A stretch of 6,437 nt of DNA, taken from contig JAGHDR010000357.1 in NCBI GenBank assembly GCA_021159825.1, forward strand, positions 1-6,437. The letters run 5' to 3'. The notes beneath the pieces were generated by a model. It made no database searches. It was not told the origin of the DNA and saw only the letters and a program-made list of their open reading frames with translations. The stretch comes from Deltaproteobacteria bacterium (GTDB taxonomy: Bacteria > Desulfobacterota > DSM-4660 > Desulfatiglandales > Desulfatiglandaceae). This document shows, in pieces, positions 1-5,892 of the stretch (its first letter is position 1; every line of letters starts with the position of its first letter). The translations under genes and the position numbers were made by a program.

Positions 1-840
1 CTGTTTTACCACAATGGCGGCGGCATCGTAAAAATCAGCCCCGGCCGAACCATCCACATCAAACGGCGCACGATCTTTATCGGAACGGACCAGGGTTAAT
101 CCCATAAAGCCCTCTTCTTTCAACAAAACCCCTTCTTCATCGAGCCAGAAAACCAACGTCTGTCCCCAAACCTTTGTTTCCAGACGGAAGGCGGGATATT
201 CTCTGTCGTTTACGGAAATGACCGTCTTGTCGGTGACCTTGATCAGCATTTCCTTGTGAGAAAGAATGGAAGGATCGAAAAAGGTGAATCGAAATGTATC
301 GCCGATTCCAAGCGCACGTCCCTTGAAAAAACCCGGGAGACCGGCACCGATGGTCAGGGGACCGGCGAGTGGAGTCAGATGCTCCCTCTTCCGGTCGCCT
401 TCGCCCACTTCCACAACCATACGGTTTGCTTCAACTTTTCCCGATACGCGGAAACGAACCACGCCGGAATCAATGACCAGCCGAAACTGTTTCAGCAAAA
501 ACCCATTGTCCACCACAGCCCGGGTGGTCATACGCATGACGCTCGGCTGCCCCATCAGGTTCAGGGCCAACACCATTTTTTCTTCAACAAGTCGATCCCT
601 GCCGAGAGGGCTAGCCCTGGTTTCAGAAAACCCGACCTTTTTCCCCTTGAGATAGATCTCCATCCAATCATGCTGAAAGGGTTCAGCGGATTCGAGTTCC
701 GCCTGAATCGGGGTTCCCGCAACCTGATCAACTTCATGGAAATGCGTTTTACGGATCAGCAAAGCCACCATCACCAACCAGAGTGCGACAATACCTGCAC
801 TCAGAAAATAAAACAGTTTTCTTTTGTTGATCAGAGCCAT
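1..840 (-). CDS. Transglutaminase-like membrane-anchored protein, N-terminal part (runs off left edge)
   Basis: An uninterrupted minus-strand frame runs from ATG at 840 to base 1, giving 280 residues with no stop, so the C-terminal part lies outside the window. The protein begins with a basic stretch (MALINKRK) and one hydrophobic segment at about residues 9-29, which looks like an uncleaved signal anchor and would place the rest in the periplasm. The following region, with a 'WMEIYLKGKKVGFSE' motif near residue 59 and beta-rich sequence, resembles the N-terminal domain of deltaproteobacterial transglutaminase-like proteins. The catalytic Cys-His-Asp domain of those proteins would come later and is not visible, so the name is an inference from the N-terminal half. 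No Shine-Dalgarno sequence precedes ATG 840. The frame stays open upstream to a TGA at 970-972, with alternative in-frame starts GTG 852 and ATG 945. I chose 840 because the signal anchor follows it directly and the upstream codons fall in repeat DNA. Confidence 0.62.
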   Translation of the reverse strand, partial: MALINKRKLFYFLSAGIVALWLVMVALLIRKTHFHEVDQVAGTPIQAELESAEPFQHDWMEIYLKGKKVGFSETRASPLGRDRLVEEKMVLALNLMGQPSVMRMTTRAVVDNGFLLKQFRLVIDSGVVRFRVSGKVEANRMVVEVGEGDRKREHLTPLAGPLTIGAGLPGFFKGRALGIGDTFRFTFFDPSILSHKEMLIKVTDKTVISVNDREYPAFRLETKVWGQTLVFWLDEEGVLLKEEGFMGLTLVRSDKDRAPFDVDGSAGADFYDAAAIVVKQ

Positions 841-873
841 GGATGAAGGCACGGAACGGCATTCGGAGTTTGT

Positions 874-904
874 GCATTCCCACGCTGGAGCATGGGAACG
901 AGAA
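874..904. repeat. Short dispersed palindromic repeat
   Basis: The arms TTCCCACGCT (877-886) and AGCATGGGAA (889-898) form a 10-bp stem with one G-T type mismatch around a 2-bp centre, followed by CGAG. The same kind of sequence (GCATTCCCACGCTGGAGC...GGGAACGAG) is, to my recollection, a common dispersed intergenic palindrome in many bacterial genomes, including Desulfobacterota. Only one copy is present here, so its repeated nature is an inference. It lies ~35 bp upstream of the start codon of the transglutaminase-like gene and would be transcribed as a hairpin in that gene's leader. Confidence 0.6.
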
Positions 905-1092
905 GATGATACACTTAGGGAACTGGAGGAAAATAATATACGCATATCGTGCAGAACTTTTGTTCGTCTTCAAGGCGTGATGATAGGTGCATAGTGAACT
1001 ATGTGCCTGTTATCACAGCGTAGAAGCCGGGCAAAAGGGCAAACAGGATGCGTAGATTATTTTTTGGAAGTTCCCTTAGTTCATCATCTTTT
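901..1092. repeat. Long imperfect foldback palindrome (MITE-like element)
   Basis: The sequence is an inverted repeat centred exactly between 996 and 997. The core ends are ACTTAGGGAACT (913-924) and AGTTCCCTTAGT (1069-1080), matching as inverted repeats at 11 of 12 positions. Further in, AATAATATACGCAT (932-945) pairs with ATGCGTAGATTATT (1048-1061), and the centre AGGTGCATAGT (985-995) pairs with ACTATGTGCCT (998-1008) if G-U pairs are allowed. By eye about 59 of the 84 arm positions (913-996) match, with one compensating gap on each side. Pairing continues outside the core (AGAAGATGAT 901-910 against ATCATCTTTT 1083-1092). No convincing ORF lies inside. The length, TIR-like ends and lack of coding capacity suit a miniature foldback element or a large structured RNA. 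No clear target-site duplication was seen. Confidence 0.7.
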
Positions 1093-1103
1093 TTTCATTC
1101 GGC

Positions 1104-1138
<35 letters not shown>

Positions 1139-1144
1139 TTTCCC

Positions 1145-1642
1145 TTACATCTTGTATTTTCCAAAGTCGTCAGGATCCAGATTTTCCAGTATTTCCTGCC
1201 ACTTTTTTCCTTTTTCAGTCTTATCCTGAGCAACGGCTTTTAAATCAATCTGGGTTGACCGGCTGATGACGTCTTCAGAAACAAAAATAGGTGCGTCCAA
1301 CCTGAGTGAAAGGGCGATGGCGTCACTGGGTCTGGCGTCAATGGACATTTTCTTGTCATTGAATTTAAAATTTATGCGTGCATAGTACGTATTGTCCCTG
1401 AGATCACAGATCTCTATTTTGCTGACCCCGATATGAACCATGTCCATCATGTTTTTTAAGAGATCATGGGTCATGGGCCTGGAAAACTTAATACCTTCCA
1501 GCTCACTGGCAATCGCAGTAGCCTCCAGCAAACCGATCCATATGGGAAGTGTACCATCCCCGTCAATCTCCTTGAGAATGACAATCGGGCTGTTGGTAAT
1601 AGGATCAACGGTTAAACCGGATATGGACATAGGCGTATACAT
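1145..1642 (-). CDS. Bifunctional nuclease family protein (DUF151/BFN)
   Basis: A complete 165-residue gene on the minus strand. The protein carries the hallmarks of the DUF151/bifunctional nuclease domain (Pfam PF02577): LPIWIG followed by EATAIA at residues 32-45, RPMTHDLL at 55-62, and the signature DARPSDAIAL at 102-111 followed by APIFVSEDVI. The domain fills residues 1 to about 130. The lysine-rich tail of ~35 residues is variable in the family. Plant and some bacterial members have been reported to have DNase/RNase activity, but for most bacterial members the role is unknown, so catalysis here is only inferred. The protein should be cytosolic, as no signal peptide is seen. The start is supported by GGGAG five bases upstream. 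The stop is TAA at 1145-1147. It is divergent from plsB and is followed on the same strand, across a repeat-filled gap, by the transglutaminase-like gene. Confidence 0.9.
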   Translation of the reverse strand: MYTPMSISGLTVDPITNSPIVILKEIDGDGTLPIWIGLLEATAIASELEGIKFSRPMTHDLLKNMMDMVHIGVSKIEICDLRDNTYYARINFKFNDKKMSIDARPSDAIALSLRLDAPIFVSEDVISRSTQIDLKAVAQDKTEKGKKWQEILENLDPDDFGKYKM

Positions 1643-1647
1643 AATTT

Positions 1648-1652
1648 CTCCC
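1648..1652 (-). promoter_or_regulatory. Ribosome binding site of the DUF151 gene
   Basis: Read on the minus strand, GGGAG stands five bases (AAATT) before ATG 1642. This fixes the start of the DUF151 gene. Confidence 0.7.
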
Positions 1653-1665
1653 GGGAATTTTCAGC

Positions 1666-1693
1666 TTGACCAAACTACATCATCGGCTGTTAT
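1666..1693 (+). promoter_or_regulatory. Weak candidate sigma70 promoter toward plsB
   Basis: TTGACC (1666-1671) and TGTTAT (1688-1693) are 16 bp apart on the plus strand, matching the consensus at 5 of 6 and 4 of 6 positions. Used as a promoter it would give a leader of about 195 nt before plsB, containing the two hairpins at 1814-1853. TACAAT at 1703-1708 is an alternative -10 box but lacks a recognisable -35. A prediction from pattern only. Confidence 0.25.
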
Positions 1694-1720
1694 TTTTAAC
1701 CATACAATTGTTTTTGTCAA
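1692..1720 (-). promoter_or_regulatory. Likely sigma70 promoter of the DUF151 gene
   Basis: Read on the minus strand there is a perfect -35 box, TTGACA (1720-1715). After 16 or 17 bp comes an A/T-rich -10, either TAAAAA (1698-1693) or AAAAAT (1697-1692), each matching 4 of 6 consensus positions. Transcription would start near 1685, giving a leader of about 45 nt. The -35 box sits at the centre of the dyad at 1700-1731. Confidence 0.5.
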
Positions 1721-1731
1721 CAACCGTATGG
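1700..1731. promoter_or_regulatory. Operator-like 32-bp dyad between divergent genes
   Basis: CCATAC (1700-1705) and GTATGG (1726-1731) are perfect inverted repeats, and within them TTGTT (1708-1712) mirrors AACAA (1719-1723). All four blocks share the centre 1715/1716, giving 11 of 16 symmetric pairs. The dyad covers the -35 box of the DUF151 promoter, where a bound dimeric regulator would block RNA polymerase. No regulator gene is in the window and I do not recognise the site, so the operator role is an inference. Confidence 0.4.
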
Positions 1732-1813
1732 AAAACCCGGTAAACGTTGTATCCACGTCTGAGAAAGCATATGAATCCCACGCGAACCATTTGTTCCTTG
1801 CCAGAACCTTTCA

Positions 1814-1853
1814 TGGATTGTAGAATCCACGATCCTTTTCCCGGAGCATCCGG
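1814..1853 (+). other. Two consecutive short hairpins in the presumed plsB leader
   Basis: TGGATT-GTAG-AATCCA (1814-1829) is a perfect 6-bp stem with a tetraloop, and CCGGA-GCA-TCCGG (1841-1853) is a perfect 5-bp stem with a 3-nt loop. They are separated by CGATCCTTTTC, so the first stem is followed shortly by a T4 run, weakly like an attenuator. No known riboswitch was recognised. Confidence 0.35.
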
Positions 1854-1886
1854 CTGGAGAACATTAAAACCATCCACAACTGTTTT

Positions 1887-1892
1887 AAGGGG
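1887..1892 (+). promoter_or_regulatory. Ribosome binding site deciding the plsB start
   Basis: AAGGGG ends four bases before ATG 1897. The frame is open further upstream, with possible starts TTG 1747 and ATG 1771, but neither has a Shine-Dalgarno sequence and the residues they would add look non-coding. Confidence 0.65.
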
Positions 1893-1896
1893 CCTA

Positions 1897-4449
1897 ATGA
1901 AGAATAAAAAACCATATTTCCCCTTTGTGGTCGATTACAAACCGCGATTTTTCCTGAACTGGATTCTTTTTAAACTGTTTAAACGGGTCCGCTACAATGA
2001 GAGCATGGCCCTGAAATTAAGGGCCATGCACCGGGAAGGAACGGTGGTTTACGCCGTGAAATACCGGGGACGTCTGGACTATCTGCTTTATCACTACCGT
2101 TATCGAACCAGCCGCCTGCCCTACCCTAAAATTGCCTTCAACCTTAACATGGCTCTTGTCCTTCCTCTGGGCCATCTTTTCAAGGTCTTCAAATTCTACC
2201 TGTCCAGCGTTCTCAGAGAAGGCCGTTTCCCGAGTCCCTTCAAAACTGGTTTTTTTGAAAATGCCATTCAGGATGGCACGTCCGCACTGGTCTGTCTGGT
2301 GGATCCCGTGGGATTCACCCGGCATTTCATCTACGCCGAAAAAGACCCCTTGGCCTTTTTGCTGGAAACCCAGAAGAAGATGGATCGACCCATCTTCGTG
2401 GTTCCCCAGTTGATTCTTTACAAAATGACCCCTGAAAAAAGCCGTCACAACCTGCTTGACATTTTCTTCGGATTTAAGGACAGGATCGGTTTTCCCAGGA
2501 AAATCGTCCTTTTTTTCAGGCACAACCGCCGCGCCTTTATCGATTTTGGGGAACCCCTCAACCTGCAACAGTGCCTGGCAGACAAACCCTCGGATCTCCC
2601 ACTGGAAAATTTGGCGGCGGAAGTCAGGAAAACGCTCCTTGAAAGCATTGATCAGCAAAAACGGGTGATCCTGGGACCGGTCTTGAAATCCAGGCAGCAA
2701 TTCAGAGAGGTTGTTCTGAGGGATCCGAAAGTGATCGAGGCCATCGAGAAAAATACTTCCGAAAAGACGGCCGGCCTGAAACAGAGCAAAAAAAAGGCGG
2801 TAGCCTATTTCAATGAAATCGCGGCGGATTTCAACATTGCCGTTATACAATTCTCCTGTATTGTATTGCGCTGGGTTTGGAAAAAAATGTTCCAAGGCAT
2901 TGATTTGGATCCGGAAGAACTGAACAACCTCAGGGAATGGACCCGAAAAGGACCCGTGATCTATGTCCCTTCACATAAGAGTCATATTGACTATCTGGTT
3001 CTTAATTATATTCTCTACGAACACCACCTGCACATCCCCAGGACTGCCGCAGGCAAAAACCTCGCGTTCTGGCCCCTGGGAAATTTCTTCAGGAAAACAG
3101 GCGCGTTCTTCATTCGAAGGACTTTCGGGGGCGCCAGGCTCTACTCAACAGTTTTTTCACGTTATATTAAGGCGCTCCTTCAAGAGGGTACCCCGCTGGA
3201 GTTCTTTATCGAGGGCGGCAGAAGCCGAAGCGGAAAACTGATCCTTCCGAAAATCGGGTTCCTCTCCATCCTGATCGATGCCTACCGGGAGCACTATTGC
3301 GAAGATCTCATCTTTGTTCCGGTATCTATTGTTTATGATCGCATTTTGGAAGGACAGGCATACTTGAAAGAACTGGGCGGGGGCAAAAAGCAAGCGGAAA
3401 ACCTGCAACAGTTTGTGGGCATCAGACGGTTCCTGAAAAAGAAATATGGAAAAATCTATATTCGCTTTGGTCAACCTATTTCCCTCAAGCAATACCTGAC
3501 CGAAAAACCGTATCCGGAAAACAAAACGCATAAACACCTGGCATTTCACATCATCAGGTCCATTAACAAGGTTACCCTGGTAACGCCGATGGCCATCATG
3601 GCATCCGCTATTCTCGCCAAACACCGCAGGGGTTTTCAAATGCAAGAGATAATGGAAACCGCCGAGGCATTTCTGGAATTCATAAAAACACGCGGTGTGC
3701 CTGTTGCCGATTCCCTTCAACACTGTGAAAAAGCCATTGCCGAGACCCTTGCCGTCCTGTTGAAAAGCAATGTTCTGGAAGCCATCAAGGATGTGGATGA
3801 ATCCGAAACGTTTTATTATGCAAAGGAAGAGAAAAAACCGGAATTGGAATTCTATAAGAACAGCATGATACATTGTTTTATCCCAGAGGCCTTTGTTGCC
3901 CTTTCCCTGCTGACCGGAAACGAGGAAATCACACCCCGTGAAAAACCGGCCATGGACTATGTGTTCCTCAAAAAAGTTTTCAGGCATGAATTCATTTTTG
4001 AGGAAGAAACACAAACCCCTGAAACGGAAGTGAACAGCATCCTGGATTATTTTTTCCAGACCTCACTGCTGGCCAAGAGCGATGTCAGGGCCGGCTACAG
4101 TCTCACCCGGCCCGGTTTTGACCAAATGACGGTCTGGGCCAATCTGGTGAAAACGTTCCTTGAGTCCTACTGGATCGCAACGCGCGCCGTTATTAAACAC
4201 CGAAAAGACGGTAAAAAGCGCTCGGACATGCTGAAAAGCATGACCTATCTGGGACAGCGTTATCACAGGATGGGGCTCATAGACCACCTCGAAGCGGTTT
4301 CACAGATAAACTTTAAAAACGCGATCCGCATGATTCGAGAAGATTTCCCCCTGTCCGCGGATACATCTGAAGAAGCCCGGCAAAACACTCTTGAAAACCT
4401 GGCCCTCTTCAGTAAACGATTGCATCAATTCTCCCAATACAATAAATAA
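1897..4449 (+). CDS. plsB: Glycerol-3-phosphate 1-O-acyltransferase PlsB
   Basis: An 850-residue protein (E. coli PlsB has about 807) that acylates sn-glycerol 3-phosphate at position 1, the first step of phospholipid synthesis, at the inner face of the cytoplasmic membrane. All four acyltransferase blocks are visible: HKSHID with the catalytic H360-x4-D365; GAFFIRR at 402-408; FIEGGRSRSGK at 437-447, which binds the phosphate; and VPVSIVYD at 474-481. After these comes IRFGQP (522-527) and a long, mainly helical C-terminal region. Residues ~49-227 repeat the same layout in degenerate form (LPLG 89-92, VP 169-170, DFGEP 216-220) without the catalytic His. The start at 1897 has a good RBS. The stop is TAA, and cca follows after 24 nt, suggesting one transcript. 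Acyl-ACP or acyl-CoA as donor is known for the family. Which one is used here cannot be read from sequence. Confidence 0.93.
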   Translation: MKNKKPYFPFVVDYKPRFFLNWILFKLFKRVRYNESMALKLRAMHREGTVVYAVKYRGRLDYLLYHYRYRTSRLPYPKIAFNLNMALVLPLGHLFKVFKFYLSSVLREGRFPSPFKTGFFENAIQDGTSALVCLVDPVGFTRHFIYAEKDPLAFLLETQKKMDRPIFVVPQLILYKMTPEKSRHNLLDIFFGFKDRIGFPRKIVLFFRHNRRAFIDFGEPLNLQQCLADKPSDLPLENLAAEVRKTLLESIDQQKRVILGPVLKSRQQFREVVLRDPKVIEAIEKNTSEKTAGLKQSKKKAVAYFNEIAADFNIAVIQFSCIVLRWVWKKMFQGIDLDPEELNNLREWTRKGPVIYVPSHKSHIDYLVLNYILYEHHLHIPRTAAGKNLAFWPLGNFFRKTGAFFIRRTFGGARLYSTVFSRYIKALLQEGTPLEFFIEGGRSRSGKLILPKIGFLSILIDAYREHYCEDLIFVPVSIVYDRILEGQAYLKELGGGKKQAENLQQFVGIRRFLKKKYGKIYIRFGQPISLKQYLTEKPYPENKTHKHLAFHIIRSINKVTLVTPMAIMASAILAKHRRGFQMQEIMETAEAFLEFIKTRGVPVADSLQHCEKAIAETLAVLLKSNVLEAIKDVDESETFYYAKEEKKPELEFYKNSMIHCFIPEAFVALSLLTGNEEITPREKPAMDYVFLKKVFRHEFIFEEETQTPETEVNSILDYFFQTSLLAKSDVRAGYSLTRPGFDQMTVWANLVKTFLESYWIATRAVIKHRKDGKKRSDMLKSMTYLGQRYHRMGLIDHLEAVSQINFKNAIRMIREDFPLSADTSEEARQNTLENLALFSKRLHQFSQYNK

Positions 4450-4473
4450 TTTCCACTTTTTTCGTCAGAGACC

Positions 4474-5787
4474 ATGGATACTTTTCCTGCGGATTTAATT
4501 CCGGAACCTGTATTGTTCTTAACCAAAAAACTTAAACGTGCCCGGCATCAGGCGTTTGTGGTAGGTGGCGCCGTGAGGGACATCCATCTGGGCAGGCCGG
4601 TGATGGATTGGGACCTGGCCACCTCGGCATCGGTTGAGACCATTCAAAATATTTTCGGGGACACTTCTCAGTATACCCTGCAGCATGCCACGGTGGCTGT
4701 AATGGTTAAGGGCAGGTCTTATGAAATTACCCCGTTCAGAGGGCAAACAAACACGTTGAAAGAAGATCTTTCAAAAAGAGACCTGACCATCAATGCCATG
4801 GCTCTGGATTCGGGAACCGGAACACTTTTTGATCCTCACAATGGCTGCGGAGACCTTCGGGATAAAGTCATTCGTGCGGTAAACAACCCGGACGATCGCT
4901 TTCAGGAGGACCCTTTAAGACTTATGAGGGCCGTACGGTTTGGCGCACAACTGAATTATAAAATCCATAGCGACACCTTGTCCGCGATCTCAATTTCAGC
5001 CCCACTGCTTTCCACCGTTGCGCCGGAACGGATTCGGAATGAACTGCTGAAAATTCTCATGGTCCCAAAACCCTCCGGCGCCTTCAACACCCTGGCAAGA
5101 ACCGGGCTTCTAAAAACGTTCATGCCGGAGCTTCTAGAAGGACGTCTCAAGCGGCAAAACCACTATCATCGCTACACGATTTTCAAACACATTTTGAAAA
5201 CCGTGGATTATGTAAAGCCCAACCCATTACTGCGGGTTACAGCCCTTCTGCACGATATTGCAAAACCGCGCATACGGACAAAAATAGAGGGCACATGGCG
5301 ATTTCACGGCCACGAAAAAGCGAGCGCCCTGCTTGCCGAAGAGATCATGAAGCGATTGAAGTTCAGCAACAAAATGATTCGGGAAGTTACCCATCTGATC
5401 AAAAACCATCTGATCGGCTACAACCCCGAATGGCGCGACGCGGCGGTTCGGCGGCTGATTAAGCGGGTCGGAACCGATCTTATCGAAGATCTTTTGACCT
5501 TTCGAAAGGCCGATATCCTTGCCCACGGAAAAAAGAAGAGCAACCAGGAAATCCTTCTTCAATTAGAGGGTCGGATTCAGGAGCAACTGGCATCTCCCCC
5601 CCCGATCCATGTTGCGGATCTGACCATTGACGGCAATACGGTCATGGTGTTGACGGGGCTTTCACCTGGTCCAGCCGTGGGAAAAATACTGGCTGAACTG
5701 GCTGAAAAAGTAATAGAAGAGCCCCGGTTGAACCGGCAGGAAAGCCTCAAAATTATGCTTAAAAAAATGAAGCTTGAGCTACCCTGA
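4474..5787 (+). CDS. cca: CCA tRNA nucleotidyltransferase (class II) with HD domain
   Basis: A 437-residue enzyme of the class II polymerase beta nucleotidyltransferase family that adds or repairs the 3' CCA end of tRNAs in the cytosol. Visible motifs are GGAVRD (31-36); the metal-binding D45-W-D47 with a third carboxylate at E84 (EITPFR); RDLTIN (102-107); and the nucleotide-template motif E145-D-P-L-R149 followed by LMRAVRF. An HD phosphohydrolase-like domain follows, with H260-D261 and further histidines at 239, 278 and 280. GGAVRD favours a CCA enzyme over the closely related poly(A) polymerase. Because some bacteria split the job between CC-adding and A-adding enzymes, a partial specificity cannot be excluded. 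The ATG at 4474 has only a weak AGAG upstream (4467-4470), and no better start is nearby. Translation may depend partly on ribosomes finishing plsB 24 nt upstream. Confidence 0.87.
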   Translation: MDTFPADLIPEPVLFLTKKLKRARHQAFVVGGAVRDIHLGRPVMDWDLATSASVETIQNIFGDTSQYTLQHATVAVMVKGRSYEITPFRGQTNTLKEDLSKRDLTINAMALDSGTGTLFDPHNGCGDLRDKVIRAVNNPDDRFQEDPLRLMRAVRFGAQLNYKIHSDTLSAISISAPLLSTVAPERIRNELLKILMVPKPSGAFNTLARTGLLKTFMPELLEGRLKRQNHYHRYTIFKHILKTVDYVKPNPLLRVTALLHDIAKPRIRTKIEGTWRFHGHEKASALLAEEIMKRLKFSNKMIREVTHLIKNHLIGYNPEWRDAAVRRLIKRVGTDLIEDLLTFRKADILAHGKKKSNQEILLQLEGRIQEQLASPPPIHVADLTIDGNTVMVLTGLSPGPAVGKILAELAEKVIEEPRLNRQESLKIMLKKMKLELP

Positions 5788-5797
5788 AAACTGATTT

Positions 5798-5821
5798 ATC
5801 CTCTTGACATTGGCTGAGGAT
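5798..5821 (+). promoter_or_regulatory. Small dyad spanning the -35 of the lipoprotein gene promoter
   Basis: ATCCTC (5798-5803) and GAGGAT (5816-5821) are perfect 6-bp inverted repeats flanking the -35 box TTGACA. With the TTCTTTAT that follows they could also act as a weak terminator for the plsB-cca transcript. A stem of only six pairs around a 12-nt loop makes either role uncertain. Confidence 0.25.
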
Positions 5822-5831
5822 TCTTTATACT
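5804..5831 (+). promoter_or_regulatory. Strong sigma70 promoter for the lipoprotein gene
   Basis: A perfect -35 TTGACA (5804-5809), a 16-bp spacer, and -10 TATACT (5826-5831), which matches 5 of 6. Transcription would start near 5838, leaving a leader of about 55 nt before ATG 5893. It begins only 16 bp after the cca stop, so the lipoprotein gene can be transcribed independently of plsB-cca. Confidence 0.72.
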
Positions 5832-5884
5832 CCGAAACCATTAAATTGATGTACTGACCGACACGCTCTGATTCTCAGCCCAAC

Positions 5885-5889
5885 GGAGA
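5885..5889 (+). promoter_or_regulatory. Ribosome binding site of the lipoprotein gene
   Basis: GGAGA stands three bases before ATG 5893 and supports that start, which also begins a complete lipoprotein signal peptide. Confidence 0.65.
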
Positions 5890-5892
5890 AAA

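Noticed and set aside
256..846. Plus-strand 196-residue open frame (and a shorter one at 266-655)
   Set aside because: It lies opposite the transglutaminase-like gene. Its product is rich in His, Gln and Pro without domain character, while the minus strand gives a coherent signal anchor and domain.
749..973. Minus-strand 74-residue open frame
   Set aside because: It overlaps the start of the transglutaminase-like gene in another frame and runs through repeat DNA, with no RBS or recognisable features.
901..1092. Foldback palindrome as an intrinsic terminator or tRNA-like gene
   Set aside because: Far too long and irregular for an intrinsic terminator, with no U-run on the minus strand where the flanking genes are transcribed (the T-run at its right end is only on the plus strand, with no gene upstream). 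No cloverleaf or anticodon arm could be drawn.
1680..1877. Minus-strand 65-residue open frame in the divergent intergenic region
   Set aside because: It covers the dyad, the promoter region and the hairpins, ends at the DUF151 promoter, lacks a good RBS and resembles no known protein.
1747..1896. 50-residue N-terminal extension of PlsB from TTG 1747
   Set aside because: No RBS at TTG 1747 or ATG 1771, the residues do not look like PlsB, and ATG 1897 has AAGGGG upstream.
2017..2895. 292-residue frame antisense to plsB (a similar 285-residue one lies at 3157-4014)
   Set aside because: Phe/Gly/Gln-rich composition typical of antisense shadows, with no motifs. PlsB on the plus strand has all its catalytic blocks.
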